A DNA stretch of 64,000 nucleotides from Takifugu bimaculatus (taxonomy: Eukaryota; Chordata; Actinopteri; Tetraodontiformes; Tetraodontidae): assembly GCA_004026145.2 (NCBI GenBank), contig CP034975.1:5604955-5668954 (forward strand), given 5' to 3'. Positions 31,644 to 46,100 of this stretch are shown in pieces (the stretch's first letter is position 1; every line of letters begins with the position of its first letter). The position numbers were made by a program, and so were the translations under genes. The notes below the pieces were generated by a model. It was not told the DNA's origin. It ran no database searches and worked only from the letters and a program-made list of their open reading frames with translations.

Positions 31644-34566
31644 AAGGCCATATGGCAAACATATTCCTACGGTTCGCTGCATTTATGGCTGTTTTTTAAA
31701 GAATAGGCAGCAGCTTGGTGGATTGAGGGGTGTTGGGGGGTATTGGGGGTATCGGGGGGGCATTTTGAAGCCTTTGTCTCTATTAGTCCAGTCACGAGGT
31801 GCTCGGGGACCACAGACAGACCTGTGGTTCATTAGAAAACAGAAGCTCCATCTCTTCTTCATGTTCCTGGGAACCTTCTCTGGAGCTGGTGGACACCAGC
31901 GTCCTGCCTGGGCTTCAACCCAGCAACCCCAACGAGAGGCCGTGTCAGCGCATACGGAACATGCTAACTTCCTGCTGGCTAACTTCCTGCTCAGAAGAGG
32001 TTCAGATCGAAGGTAGGAACAAAACCCATCCTGGTCGTACGCGAGAGCTTCTCCTGAAGGACCTGGAACTAATTTAGTCCACGCCTAAAGTGGACAGTCC
32101 GGGAACACAGGGACGCCGTTTTCCCGAGGCCAGAAGCAATAACTCACCATTCCGAAACCTCGACCTCCCACTTAAGGCTCTCTGATCCACAGCAGAACAT
32201 CTGGTGACAGAATAATGGATCACCTTCCTCAAGAAGGAGCTACTGCAGCACCAGTCAGGGACTAGAACCTTCTCTAGAACCTGAGGCTTTGGGCTTCTCA
32301 AGCCTCAAGGTGGAGCAAAGAGTCCAACGGATGGACTCATTCGAGTCGGCGGGGTCGAGAACAAAAAACTCGGCATCAATTACAAAAAGCTGGTGATACT
32401 TTGTTAGCCAGCATCAAAGGGAAGCATCAGACAAGAGAGGAGCAGGGAGGCGGTGGTGGGGGGGTCACATGGACCATAGAGGAGGGGTGAAGAGGGACGT
32501 AAGTGCTCTTGGAAACTCTCAGTGGATGGACGACAGGAAGGTTCCAGGGCTCGCTGGAGACCCAGGATGAAAGGAGACGTTGGTTGAACCAGGAGGAGGA
32601 ACGCAGCGATGGAATGCAGAGTGAAGGACAGGACATTGATACCAGATTGCTCAGCTGCTGGGCTCAGGTGGGGGCCGAGGAGGTTGTAATTGCCCCCGCA
32701 GGAGGTGCGGTAGCCGAGGACCGTTGTTCCGGGCCCCACGCTTGTAATTAAAGAAATCATTAGGATCCAGACAGACAAGAAGATGGCATCAGACAGCCCA
32801 TAGTAGACAGCACCATCCTGCCCAAGATGGTGTGCCCCCCCCCCCATCCAGTGACCGCTGGGACCGCCGGGACCCCGATGCTGCTGCGGTCCTTGACTCC
32901 AGACCTTCTGGTTCATCCAGTGTGGAGCCACGGCGGTAAATGCTCCGGGACCATCGGGGTGCTTCTCATTAATGGAGTCCCGTCTCATTCGGGCTGACGA
33001 GCAGCATTGATCTCCACGCCGTCCCCTCGCCGCCCCCCGCCTGACCCTTGGATGGCGGTGGTTAAAGCGTAAACCTGCCAGAGCCGGTTTAAATGAGGGC
33101 CAGGACCTCTGCAGCTGTCAATGTGTGTGCCCCCACATGATTAAGGTGGAAGATGATGAAGCAAAAAGAACCTCTACGATGAAGGTGCCAGTGATGCTGA
33201 TCTCCCTGACCTCTTCTACCTCGGGGCAATGTCTCCCAGCTGATCTCAAAGGCTCCCCGTAGCCTCTGAGGCCCAGTTCTGACCTCCCCGGTGATGCACC
33301 ATAGCCTGAAGGCGCTCCAGGGAACTGCCAGACAGAGCGAGCACCTTGTCCACTGCCTGTAACGGTGCTCTGTGGTCATTATAGGTGACCGGGGGCGATG
33401 CAGGGACCCCAGCAGGACCTGGCCCCTGTGCCCTCAGCTCCTCTTTATATGCTAATGAGGCCCTGGTGTGCTGGTTTGTAGCCACGCGGTCAATCAGCAG
33501 GGGCATCCTGGTAACCAGGACGGGTTCTAAAGGCAGCAGGTGGACGGCAGGAACGTTCCTGTCCCGTCACCCCGACACCTCCAGCCGTGTCCACCGTCCG
33601 CGCGTCACAACCCCTGAGACAACCGCCACACAGGCGTGAGTGGACTCGTTGGAAAGGTGGTTCGAGATAGCAAACTGGTCTCGTTAAACCAGAACCGCAA
33701 GTTCCAACATTTGTGTTTAGGTTTGATGCAGCTGTGTTCAAAACGTAGGAGAGAAACAGCCCTCAGAGTGAACCAATACATCACTTGGGGACCGTTTGGA
33801 CATTTTGATGCTAATGCCAGCAGAGGAGCTAAAGGGTGTCCCCGGAAGTGTCTTAATCCTCAAGAATCACCGTGAAATGAACCAACTTCCCACTGGAGAC
33901 TCTGGAAGAACAATGAGAGTCTGCTTCCTTTCAAACGAGCCCTGAATCAGTCCTTCTGTCCTTAATGAGCTGTTGTAAAAACACATTGTCTTTACCGGGG
34001 GGTTGTGAGGAAAGAGTGCGGGTGGGGGGTGGGGTGGGGGGGTCTTCAATCAGAGGCCACTTTCACTGTAAAGAACTCTTTTCACAGCTGATTCCTCCCT
34101 CTCAGGAAGATAGCGGGCTTCATTGAGGCCAGGGGAGTGGACAAGAATGAGAACAATTTCCAGGTTTAGCTTATCAAAGAATGGGCCACTGGACCTGCTG
34201 GTGCCCCCATTGGGTTCCACTGGGCTCAAGATGGAGTGATGGAATAGGAGACGGACAATAGCATTAGGTATCTGTGCACAGACAGAACCTCTGCTCATTA
34301 AAGAGGATAATGGCAGATTGATTAGCCTTAATGAGCTAACGCGGGCCACTTGCTAACAATCTTTCACTCTTCTTTACGCTCCTTGTGCCAGACAGGAAGT
34401 GCAGTAAATCAGACAGATTTGCTGCGAAAGCTCGGCTCACAATGCACCTTTCTGTCCCAAAAACTGGCCCTTCGGCGGCAATCACGCTTCAAAAGTGTGT
34501 GTGTTAATTCTCAGACATGTTAAAAAAAGAGGCCCCAAACATCAAGGATGTAGTTGTAAAGGTGGC

Positions 34567-34584
34567 GGGGGGGGGGGGGGGGGG
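34567..34584. repeat. Poly-G run (18)
   Basis: Eighteen consecutive G residues, seen directly; true length uncertain. Confidence 0.88.
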
Positions 34585-37500
34585 TGACAGACAGATGATG
34601 GATTGTATGTGCCTGTCATTTTCACCTCAACCCAAACCAAGCAGCATTCAGGGACCTTGTGTAGACTTCTGTGGCCGTTTAGTGAGGTTGGAGAGCCATC
34701 AATCTCCGTTCTGGTCCGTCAAAACACATAAAACTCAGAGGAGAAACGCAGCCCGGTATTGAAATACAGCCGGGCAATTTGTCCAAGGACGGGACTGGTT
34801 TTATGGAGCCGTGTTTAAAGAGTTTGTTAATGCACCTGTCAAAAAAATAAAATAAATAACGCGGCTCATTCACACCTTTCAAATCCTGACGACTTCCTGT
34901 CGCTCCTGATGCATATTTGCCAAATTAGGCTCCAATTAAAAGTAATGAGCCTTGCAGTGGGAAATTTATTACCAGGAGGATTTGATTAAGCACAGCCAGG
35001 GAACACTCGGGGTCTCTGAGGTGGGGTTGAAGTCTTCCAGTTGGTCCTGGACAGAATCTGCCAGATCTTCTTCCAGTTCTGCCAGTTCCATGAAGTAAAG
35101 CGGGTCCCTCTCACCGCAGGACCATATGGCCCAGTGCTCTTCCTCAGGGTTCCTCAGGTTAAAGATTGGGCTCTGCTCTAATCTGCATCTCCTCCCTCAC
35201 GTCTTCCTCCATTGTCCCCGAGACCCAAAGCAGAATCAAAGGGTCCATTGACCAGAGCCGGAGTGCCAGCACACTCCATTGCACATGAAAACCAGATGAG
35301 AGGTGAACCTCCAGCTCCGGGGTCCTCATTGTCCCCGTGCACTTTGACATGGGGCAACAATGGAAGCCCATCTCCAGCCGCAGGACTGGCTCTGGAGACG
35401 GGGGCAGGAAGCCATTCAACCTGTCATTAACCCATCGGACTGGCTCCACAAACCGATGAATGGGGGGAGTTCTTCCAGAACACCCTGCCCCACACACCTC
35501 GTGCACCACCCTCCCAAACACACCACGTACCCTCTAGCAGTGCAGCCCCCATTGTGCCATGAATGATGGTCTCTGGTGAATGGTAAGAAAACGAAGGCGG
35601 CGGAGAGGTTCTATAGGCTTGATTGGCAACTCTGGATACGCAGGCTGTCAGGAGAGAAGGCAGGAATGACTCCGGAACACCTAAATGGGCCGGTTTCTAA
35701 AGGGGCCAGGGCATGGAGGCACAATGTCAACACATAATCATAAGAAAGAGAGAAGTCCTCATGTGTAGCTCACCTTTTCCTCTGGTGGGTTAACTCGATC
35801 CCTCCTGAATGCTGATGGGGGATCCTGCTAAAATCCAGAGGGGGGGTGTGGAGAATGCTGACAGTGTCTTACGGAGGCCTCTTTTCAAACCCAGGTGCAT
35901 TATAAATGCTAAGCGAGGCGCCGGGCCCAGATGAGAACCGCCGCCCGCGGCGATCGATAAGTGAATGGGGACCAGGTGGCGTCAGCGTCACTCAGGAGGG
36001 TCCGGCTTCAACCGGGAGCCAAGAAGCGGGTCGTAAAAGTGATGGAACACTCTCGCACACGTCGGAGGATCAATGAGGGATCAAAAAAACCTGGAAAATC
36101 TGTATAAAACAGACCTGCCTGCCTCAAGGGGAGCAGGAAAACCGCCACAGTTGCGCCCCACCTGTAAGACCTGTTCAAAGTAGGACCATTTTAACAGTGG
36201 AAGGTCCACCTGCGCTTTAACCGGGCTAATATAATAATAGCGCTGCCTCAGTACGCCTGCCATGCTTAATGGGATCCAGGTAGGGTCTGGCCGTCACTTA
36301 GCTCCGTGCACACGCCAGCCTCTCCTGCATGCGCCTGGAATGCAAACATCATGTGAGAGGGCCAACATGAAAAGGTGAATATGGATCAGGTTAAACCTCT
36401 TTTCTCCACTGTTTCTAATAAAAAAAAGGGGGCGGGGCACTAACTGATGACATCATCGCCCTGCCTACGTCTACATGCAGGATGCAAGAAACTGACTATT
36501 CACCCCTAATTGTGCTTTGTGTTGATATTTGTCATGCACGTGGAGATAGATCGGATCCGACTGGTCTGGAGTTCCACAGTCATTCCTCGGAATAAACCAA
36601 ACGAAAGCCTCCAAAAGGAGGAGGACTTGGAAAGTTTGGAGAAGCTCTCTTTGTGAAGTCTGTAGTTATTCATTCGCTCTTCATCCATCCAGTGAGTCCT
36701 GAGAGTCTTCTTCATTATCTGTTGAATGTGCGCCCCCCCCCCGACACACACACACACAAACACAACACACACACACACTCCTGTTTGCTTCCCTTGTTTG
36801 AGGGGATTTGAGGGGTAAGATTGTTCTTCCCAACTTTGAACATGAATCAGCATCTAGGAGCCCCCCCCCCCACTCATCTCAGCCTCTTTCTTATGATAAT
36901 GCTCCAATCAGCGCGGCCCCGATGATGAAAATGCCAGTGGGCTTATCACAGCGGGGCAGCTTGGCGGCGTGGAGGGAGACGTGTCACAGAAGCAACAAGG
37001 ACCTGTTTGAAGGTCTTAGCCGCGGAGGTCTCTGAGCACTTCTGTGCACGCCGCCGTGTCCGGGAATATCAGGCGTATATTTCTGAAATCCGAGGTGGGA
37101 GGGGCCGAGGATGCGTCGGGAACCGGCGGTGCGTCCAGTACGGGACATGGGAGTCTGAGTTGGAGAACGCCAGAACGCCAGAACGCGGGGGCCAAACAGG
37201 GGCCACCGAACGTCTCCCCGCAGCTGTTCCTGGCGGCTCCTCCGGGCGACTCTCAGGCGTCCAGTAAAACGCCATCTGATCGATGCATTCCTGCGCCTGC
37301 GTTTATATTGTCGTGCTGGGGCCGTCCAACCAAACTCAGGGTCCAATAAAAGGGATGGACACTCACGATAGCAAGACTCTGCTAATCAGACGATGAATTC
37401 TGACTCGGTTACATTTCGGATGAAAAAGGGGCTTCCTGTGGGAGGAAACCGGAGAAAAGGCACGCGGGCCTGGGAAAACTGCACACACAACGGCCTTGGC

Positions 37501-39864
37501 TCCCATCACACTCGATAAATACCCAGATAAAATGTGTCAATGGGAAGGTCCCTCTGGCCGGCCAACATTCCCCACAGTGTGAGGGAGGACGGCCTTCTGT
37601 GACAGGAAGTGGTAACTAATCCAGCTCGCACCACTCAACGAGAGCGCGGGACGCTCACATGGCGGCGACGTCACGGACGCTACTTTTGTTTGGCGTCTTT
37701 TACCTCCAGCAACCTTCCTGTCTGGGTCCAGGTGAGGGCAGGGTAACGAGCCAGCAGAGAGGCGGGGTGATAACGAGCCCACCCTCCCTGAGGAGCTGCA
37801 TCAGAGGACAGGAATGGCATCTGCACGCCGGCACGCCGGCAGAGCCGCACGCCATGAGCTCACTTCCTATAAGAGTGCGTGTGGAGTAGAGGTGGAGGCC
37901 GTAGGTGGACGCCGGGGCGTGTCGGTGACCTTTGGGCCCGCTCGGGTTACATTAGGTGTGAAATTCTCCTGTGACATCATGTACATGGTCGGTGATAATA
38001 ATTAGCACGAGGTTGTAAGTGAATCTGGATGTCAAAGTGTCAGGAGGGAAGTGGCCGCGGCGGCGTCCACGACTCTGACACTGAGCTGGAACCCGTCGCC
38101 GCTTGTGGAGTTTCAAATTTCAAAATAAAATGAGCGACAGCGGGAGCATTAACGGGCCTCTCATATCATCCATATCAGCTTTCTCTGGGTGGTTCTTGGC
38201 GCCGTCGTCTCTGCGTCGCCCAGATGGGACAGAGAAGAGCTGCTGTCGGCTTTCATTTGCCCTGTTGGACACAATTTGGCAGGCTGACTTCCAGATAAGG
38301 AAGCGGCCCAAGCGGCTCTGGAGTGGACGGTCCTGCTGCTCTACGATGCCATTTCAGTCCCTCTCACATTGTCTTATTATTAGTGTGTGAGCTGCAGCAT
38401 GAACCAGCCTCTATCACCACCTATTTGATCACAGTTTTACCACCCGTCTGCCCCGGCCACCTGCCCCCACTCACCACCAGCTACCCCGACGCTGCTGCAG
38501 CCCCTCGCAGTCCTCCACAAGGCTGACCCCAAAGACCCTCCAACTGTGGGCCACCTGGAGCCCCCCCCCCGGCCACAGGAAGACTGCCGTCCCCTCCTCC
38601 AACACATGTTATAGTGACACTGTGACGGTCAGTGATTTGGAGATACAAGCGCTCATCAATCACGGATTAGCTCCCGTTTTTTTTGTTTTTTTTTGTCCCC
38701 TCAAATGGAAACATTTGAACGTTTGCTCTGCTGCACTTCCGAACTCTCCCCCCGCTCCCATTGAAAGGTCAATTCTCCGCGGCGCCTCCCAGTTTTAACC
38801 AAGCGGCAGATGCACAGAAGGGGGAAAAAAAAAGAGTCTTCCTCGGCTCTGAGAGCCACCAGCAGGTGTGAAAACACGCTGGTGGCGAGGAGGAGATGGA
38901 AACGGAGGAGGAAGGTGAGGCGCTGGGGTTCAGTCCGTGGCTCCCGAATGTGGCAGAAACCCATAAATCATTCTTGGTCCCTGACAGGAGCCGTGCAACA
39001 CACATGGGGGCAAACATGCATGAGCACCCACACGCCTGTAGCTCCACCTCCGCTGCCACAAACACGGAGGGACCCGCCCTGATTTCCCCAAAACATGGCC
39101 GACGATCAATCAAGCAGGCACACATCCATCCCATCAGGCCATCCATCTTTTACATCTGCGTACAGCTCCATCCATGTCAGACCCGCTCCCACTTCCCCTC
39201 CGCTCGGCAGCCTCCCGGGCCTCCAGATGAGGGCAAAGAGAAGGAAACAGAGGGTGGAAAATAGAAAAACACAATAAAAGAATCAACGAGACTCTCTGAT
39301 ATTGAACGCTACGACTTAGATGACAATGGAGCCCAGCTGTCATGCTGCAGGAACCAATACTCACACGATATCAGTGCATCACATCAGTCAGGAGCTCCAC
39401 TTATAGATTTATATTTCACTCTTTGTATCAAAACAAACTTCCCAGATACCGCCTTTAAAAGGCAAAAGTCTCTGTTCTTTGAATTAGCTAAAAATAAAAA
39501 AACACCTGAATTTATTATTGAGTTTAATTTTAATCAGTATAAACATCAGCAGCTTAAATAAAGGAACCATTTTTTAAAGTAGCACATTAGCATGTAGTTC
39601 CCGCTAAGGCCACTAGGGGCCGTCTGCTCCACAGGTTTGATCAGGCTCCGCTCAGCATCGATTCTAAAGAGAAAAAAAGAGTCTGAATGTGTTCAGGAGA
39701 GTTCTCTTCATTCCAACACTGTGTATCACTAATGGACCATCAAAGATCTCAGAAGAAAGATTAGAAACAGAAACCCAAAGAGACATTTTGGAATTGGAAG
39801 GAACATCACTGTTTTTTCTCCCACATTAATCTGGTATGTGTAATTGGAAAGTGTTTCATTTGTG

Positions 39865-39869
39865 TGTGA

Positions 39870-39927
<58 letters not shown>
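39865..39927. repeat. (TG)n microsatellite
   Basis: About 29 TG units, seen directly. Confidence 0.95.
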
Positions 39928-39931
<4 letters not shown>

Positions 39932-40922
39932 CACCCCATTCAAAGAGACAATGATTACTCAGCAAAAATCATCTGCTGAGATGAGAAGGCAGAATGAATA
40001 AATTATACCCTTGAAGTTTTCTGCAACTGGATGCGAGTCTGAGGCAAATAAAACATGCTAACCACGTGTTTTAACCCTTTCCGGGAAGGCTCGCAGCAAA
40101 CATGGCAGCAAAGCAGCACTGTGAAGATGTTTGAGAGCGAGTGATCGTAGTCAGAGAGGACGAAGACCAGCGGACGATCCCAGACTTCCACATTTGAGAA
40201 CGTCAGCTTTGTAAACGACTCCATTTTAAAACTAAAGAAAAATCCGTGCGTGGAAAGAGTTAGCGTTTGTTAAATCCAAACCCTTTTAGCTGGAATAAGC
40301 CAGTTATGCAGGGTTCATGGGGGAGTGTTGGCTCTGGAAAACTACCTGGAAGCATTTACAGCATAAGGCTTTGATAAAGCCAACAAACATTCCCGTTTGT
40401 GGATTCAATTGATCAGTTTCTTTAAAAATGCTCCAAACTTAGCAGGGATTGAGCGGCTGTTGTGCTCATTGACCCGCCGTCCCGCTGGTGCTTGTGGTGT
40501 CTCTTCATCGGTTTCAGGTCCAGTTTGTAGCCTAAAGTTTAATTTAATGAAGAAGAAGAGATTAAAGAACGAATCTTTACACTCAACGTTTGAGTTAAAC
40601 TGCATTTTCCCTTTAAAGGGCGTCGCCGATCTTTACTGAAGCCACTTCCCCTCTCTGCCCCTCACCTTTATGTGGTTGATGCTAAAGGATCAAAGAGGTA
40701 AAACCTCAGCAAAGGCATCTCATTGGCTGGGGGGGACTGATCACAGAGCAGGAGGAATGGGGGGGGGGGGGGGGTAGAAAATACCTCCAGGGCACATCAG
40801 GGCTAATTGTTTCCAATTTAGCCAAATGAATTGAGTAACAAGAAGGGTTGCTAACACACATCTCAGATGTCTGATAAAAGAGGACATATTTGATTAAAGA
40901 CCTCTGAAACTCCGCCTCCTTT

Positions 40923-40945
40923 GGGGGGGGGGGGGGGGGGGGGGG
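40923..40945. repeat. Poly-G run (23)
   Basis: The longest G homopolymer in the window. A shorter one (about 16) lies at 40759-40774. True length uncertain. Confidence 0.88.
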
Positions 40946-42931
40946 TTAACAGGCAGCGTTCAGCTCCTGTCACGTTCAGCCTGACTCCATCTTTATCCTG
41001 TAAAATGTCAGCATAAAAGCAGCAACTATCCAAACCTAAAGGTGGAGGACAGCAGGGACGAAGGAAGTTTGGACATTTTTGATGTGACGGTTAATGAAAG
41101 TGATGAGACTGAAATGTTCCTCACATAAATATGATTGTTACCGTGACAACAGACGGGAAAATAAAGCCTGGCTTTAAAGTGATCGCTTATTCTGCTGGTG
41201 TTATTACATGTGCACAAGTCACCATCACACCGGATTAGGCCAATAGGATTGCGATGCTCGTCTTTGATCTGCCAGATTACAGTAAATCTTCCACGGCACA
41301 GAATGAAAAGTTAGTGCCAGAGAGACGGGATGGGGGGGTGGTGGTGGGGGGGGGGCTGGAGGGGCCCCGGCATCCGTGCCGTTTCCCAGCTAAGCCGAAT
41401 TCTTCCCCCCTCGCCTCGTGCTTCCAGGAGATTTGGTGTGGCTCTGATGTCTCCGGCCGAGGAGACACAATCAGGACAGTTGCTAATATGGCAGCTGAGA
41501 GGGGGGAGAGGTGGTGTTGGGGGGGGGGCAAGAAATAGCCTGTAATAATGAGATCTTCATTTATTCCACCCACATTTTGATCTAGTCAAGCATGCATGTA
41601 TGTGGAAGCCGATCAAATGTTTCAGTGAGATAAAGGCTCCACACACAAAAAAAAACCCCGCTGTCCTCCCCGAAGGCTTTGATCTGTGACATCCGCGTTT
41701 TGATGTCGGCCCGGGAAACAGATCGAACGCGTTAGATGTTCAGACGACATGGGGGCGTGTCCAGATTAGCGCTGGGGCCGCGCTACAAGCCTCCATTAAC
41801 AGCTCTGCTGCTTAACTCCAGGCTGCTCCCGAGAAGCTGCTTCCTGCTGAACCGCTGAGCGGATTTCAGACCTTCCCGTCCTCCACCTCCCGGTTTAGGG
41901 GCCATCTTGACAACCCCGCTGTTGGTTGCTAACGGTATCCAGCTTTTAACCCCTGATGAGTCAGCATTGTTCTGTTGGGCCCTCGGTGACGCAACGCTTG
42001 AAAATGCTCAGAAAGCAGCTCATGTTTGAAGTGTTGTGACCATGTAAATGATGTAAGAACCTCAACGGTCCTCCAAGGGGGACGTGTTCCTCCAGGTTTG
42101 CTCCTCTTATCTCCACCGCCCTCTCCTCCACCGGCAGCATGTTCTGCTTAGTCATAACGACGTCTCTTCCAGAGCCAAACTCCCTCAGCTTGGCTCTTCC
42201 CAGGGAGCTGCGACGAGACCTTTAAACTCAGCCGTCTCATCTGCTCGGCTGCTGAGATCCTTCAACAATCTCGGTAATGAACCTCTCTTTGGAGCGAGCC
42301 AGGAATTAATCTCTGGGGGTGGGAGGAGGGGAAGGTGGGGGTGGGGGGGGGACAGACAGCCAAGAGGAGGAGAATGTGTAGGGAAATAATCACAGGGGTG
42401 TGAATGAGCGAACACGACATCTGAAAAAAGGAGTTTTCAGTGCCAGAGAACCTGAGCCCGGCCTGGAGGATCCATTAATAATTGGGTAGAAATCCTGTCA
42501 TCACGAGCCCCCCCCATTACAAACCGCCGCCGCCGCAGTGCCGGCGTCACTTAGTGGCCTGGCTAACGACTCCGGACGAGACCGCCATCAGTGATGCCCT
42601 GGACATCAGCTCGGTGAGAGGAAGCCGGCAGGGCAGCAGTGCTAATGGAAGCAGACGCTTTGACACGGCCGTCGCGTCTTTGCTTTGCTTTTTATTCCCT
42701 GATCCAGTCGGGACCAGAACCATCGGATCATCGGGTCTCCCATTACTCCCCCATTGGTGTCGACTTCACATCCATTTTGTGTGTGTTGGTTTTTTTTCAC
42801 CTGTCAGGTACAAACTTGAGGATTTTATTCGCAGTCTGCAGCCATGTTTCTGTAGCCATCGTGGATATGGGGGAGAACATAGCTGAGAAATATGTGTGTG
42901 CACGTCGACGTCAGTGCTACGTTGACAACGT

Positions 42932-42973
<42 letters not shown>
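42932..42973. repeat. (TG)n microsatellite, left arm of an inverted pair
   Basis: About 21 TG units. It faces the (AC)n at 43082-43126, so the two can pair as a long inverted repeat with a spacer of about 108 bp. Confidence 0.95.
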
Positions 42974-42977
<4 letters not shown>

Positions 42978-43080
42978 CGTGTAGGCTCTGGAGTAAATAG
43001 CTGGAAAACGTCCAGACATTAATCAGCCTGTCGCCAGACAGCGCTGACATCACACAGCTAAGCAGGCTAAAGACACACAG

Positions 43081-43081
<1 letters not shown>

Positions 43082-43126
<45 letters not shown>
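43082..43126. repeat. (AC)n microsatellite, right arm of an inverted pair
   Basis: About 22 AC units, the reverse complement of the TG run upstream. Seen directly. Confidence 0.95.
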
Positions 43127-43127
<1 letters not shown>

Positions 43128-46100
43128 ATGGCTGTGTAGCTGTGAGGTGACCTCATGTTGGTGTCATAATGGGGTTCCCAGAAACAAAATGTCCACATTT
43201 CAACGTTAGTTTACTCTGAAGACAAGTTCAGTCTAAAAAACTGGACATTCCATTGATAAATTTAGTAATTAGTAATGTAATTAGTACTGACCAAGTCAAG
43301 GACCAGGGTGGAAGTGGCTGTGGCGTGCGCTCCTTGCCGGCGTGCTAACTGGAAGCGACGCTCAGACATTTGTGGCTCTCTAACGGTGCTCAGGCCTCCA
43401 GAACAAAGCCCTGTGGCTGGAAACCAGAAAAAAGCCCTTTCCCAGTGTAATTGCTGTAAAGGAAGATAGCGGAGCCACGTTTCCTCGCTCTTTCTCTTCC
43501 TGTCAGATCTGTAATCATCTCAGCTGAAGAACAGAAGTGTCCATTAAAAGAGAACCTCGTGGTTTGGGAAAATGTGATATTTACGCGTTCTTCCTCCTAG
43601 ACATCATCATTGTAAGTCACGATTCACCCAGCGTGGGTCTGGTCTGGTTCCAGGATGGGATGGAGATAAACCGGAGCTCGTTCTGGCTTCCTGAGCTGGT
43701 TTTAGAGAAGGACAGGGGGATTATCTTCTGCCGCTTCTGTTTCACGCTGTGTAGATACACAACTCCTGCTTCCAGTCAGTGTTTCAATGCTGCCAGTGTC
43801 CTCTGGAGCTGGGCCACTTCCTGAGTCTGGAGGTTCAGCGTTCCGGACTGAACGAGGAAGCTCCCGTCTGTATAAATAACAAGCTGCGGCCCGTACATGT
43901 TGCTTTTACAGATTACGATATAGTCGTGCAAACTGTAGCGCTCTAAAGGCTCAGAACAATGGAGGCCAGTGAACATTACCCCCCCCACACAAAAAAAAAT
44001 ATAGGATAGGCAGTGAAACCAAATGACACTTTTAAATGTCGTTTTGGGTTTCAAGTCGCTGAACAAGCTTCAAAACCTCTTAAATATCAAGAAAGTATGA
44101 GAACAGCCGGTGATTCCATTAGAAAAACCTCTGCTGCCTTCAGAGGGGCGAGCAGTGGTTCCAAAGGAAACTGCTTTGATGTCTGCGTCCTCCACAAGCT
44201 TCGGCGGGGCACAGCGAGAGTTCACGGCCAGTAAAACTAAAGTGGGTGCACAGGCAAGAACAGCGGCCCCAAAATAAAGAATTCAAACTTGTGGTAAAGT
44301 GACGCAAAAACTCCAATGCTGAGCTCTGTAAAGATCAAAGGGATTATCCCTATAAATCAAAGAGTTTTTCACAATCATTCCTGTCGACCTGGCCCTGATT
44401 GTAACTGTTGGTTGATTCCTGTTTGCTAGCATCGTTACGGAAGCTACGCTAAAGGAACCAAGGAGATCACTGGTGGGGTGGCAGCCCGAAGGAGTGACCC
44501 AGGTCTTGATACGGGCTCTTTTCATGGAACCGCTCAGGCTGACCCACCTCGGGCCAGTTCGCTACAAAGCTCTCGTTTCCCCCCGGTTCTGTGTCTGGGG
44601 TGATCCGGGGAAATATGCGAATCTCAAAGCGGGTAACGAAATCTTCGCTCGCGGGTTCGAGTCGCCGTACGACTCCAGAACAAATAAAAGCAGCCAAACA
44701 AGCCCTGCAACAACAAACCTACGGGGCTACCGAAGCACACAGGGGTTCTATTAACTGCCCCCCCCCTCCCCAACAGATTGTGAGCACGTCTCTGGACGGG
44801 GGTCTCGGGGTGTTCCCCAGGGGAGCCCCCAGGGCTCGGGGTGTTAGTGTTGCCACTGGGGCTTTATAGACTCCCTACTGAGAGCATCTCCTTAAAACAG
44901 ACAATGGGAGGTATTTATCCCCTGGGTGACCGTGCTGACCCCCTACACTCGCGCCCCTAAATCCAGCGGGCACGGACTAGCGGCTCCTTTCACAGAGCCT
45001 TTCACAAGGCCTCACAAAGCGCCCGGGCCCATGAGCAAGGGTCCCGAGCGCTGCACAAGCTGAAGAGAAGCAAGTGTCTCCAGCTCCCCCCACCCCACTC
45101 CCCAGTGGGTTCTATGCTGCACAGAATCTGGAGCTAGCACGCCCCAACGTGCACTTTTACGCGGGGGAATGAATATATTTCATCAAAGAAGGAATGAAAA
45201 ACCCCTTTTTCTCCCCATCCAACCTTGTCCTCCCTTTTCTCTCCCTCCCGACCTCACTTCCTCCTCCGGTTTGTGTGTTTGTTGTTGTTGTCGCGCCCCC
45301 CTGCCCCCCCCCCCCCGACTCGCATTACCCCTCCACTCTCTTTCACTCGTCCCTTTTAATTCCACCCACTCTTTTCTTCCTGGCTGCAGAGGCGCCGCTT
45401 CCACGGGGGGAATGTTTCAGCCTGTGTCTGTTTTCGTCTGTTTGTGCCACAGGGGCGGGGCAACAAAAGGGAGGAAGAAAGGGGTCATTACATGTTTGCA
45501 TACTGTGACAGAGGGATGGCGAGCCTTTTTTTTTTTTTGCATGTGTGTGTTTGCCTGCCTGCCTTTGTGCGTGTGAGGGAGCTGAAGTAAAAAGGTTTAA
45601 CCTTCGCTCACGCTGATGGATATGTATTTATATGTCCTTGTTGGAACCACCGCTGCAAGGATGAGACCTCCTTTCTTGCCTCTTCTCGCATTCAAATGCC
45701 TCTTTTACACCCCCTGAGTGATAAACGTCTGCTTTTATAGCATTCTTTCTTTTCTTCCTTTGCATTTTTTTCAGCCAGGAGAAACAGAAAAGCCCCCCCC
45801 ACCCCACCCCCCCGGTGTTCCCCGTTGGTTTCCGGCGATGGCAAAGCTTGCTGTGTATTGCAGCTGTTCTCTGTATACTATTAATGGTGGCTTAATCATT
45901 GACTGCAGGAGGCTTTTAAAATTTGATAGGGCCCCTGTAAATTCGAGGATGGACCCTCTTAATGAAGCCGGCCGTCCGTCACCGTCTACGGTCAGTGCAC
46001 AGTCAGAGAGTTCGACTCGGATCAAACTCCTCCTGTGGTTTGTTGGTGTTTTTCGTCCACGTCGTCCCCTTATCTCAAGGCTGTGAGGTTCCACCTCTGC

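Larger units (their letters stand above)
27044..34560. other. Gene desert, part 1
   Basis: No coding exon recognised on either strand. Contents are microsatellites, a hairpin, CTCF-like motifs and the 9-bp array, listed separately. Short ORFs elsewhere in this stretch have no domain-like features. Confidence 0.6.
34561..46000. other. Gene desert, part 2
   Basis: No coding exon recognised. Contains G homopolymers, TG/CA microsatellites and AT-rich candidate conserved segments (34,890-35,010 and 45,830-45,985 stand out by composition). Confidence 0.6.

Noticed and set aside
39609..39624. gccactaggggccgtc as a CTCF site
   Set aside because: One G short in the central run and an altered 3' half; too weak to list.
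44640..44700. tRNA-like B-box (gcgggttcgagtcgcc)
   Set aside because: No matching A-box, acceptor stem or anticodon arm could be folded around it.
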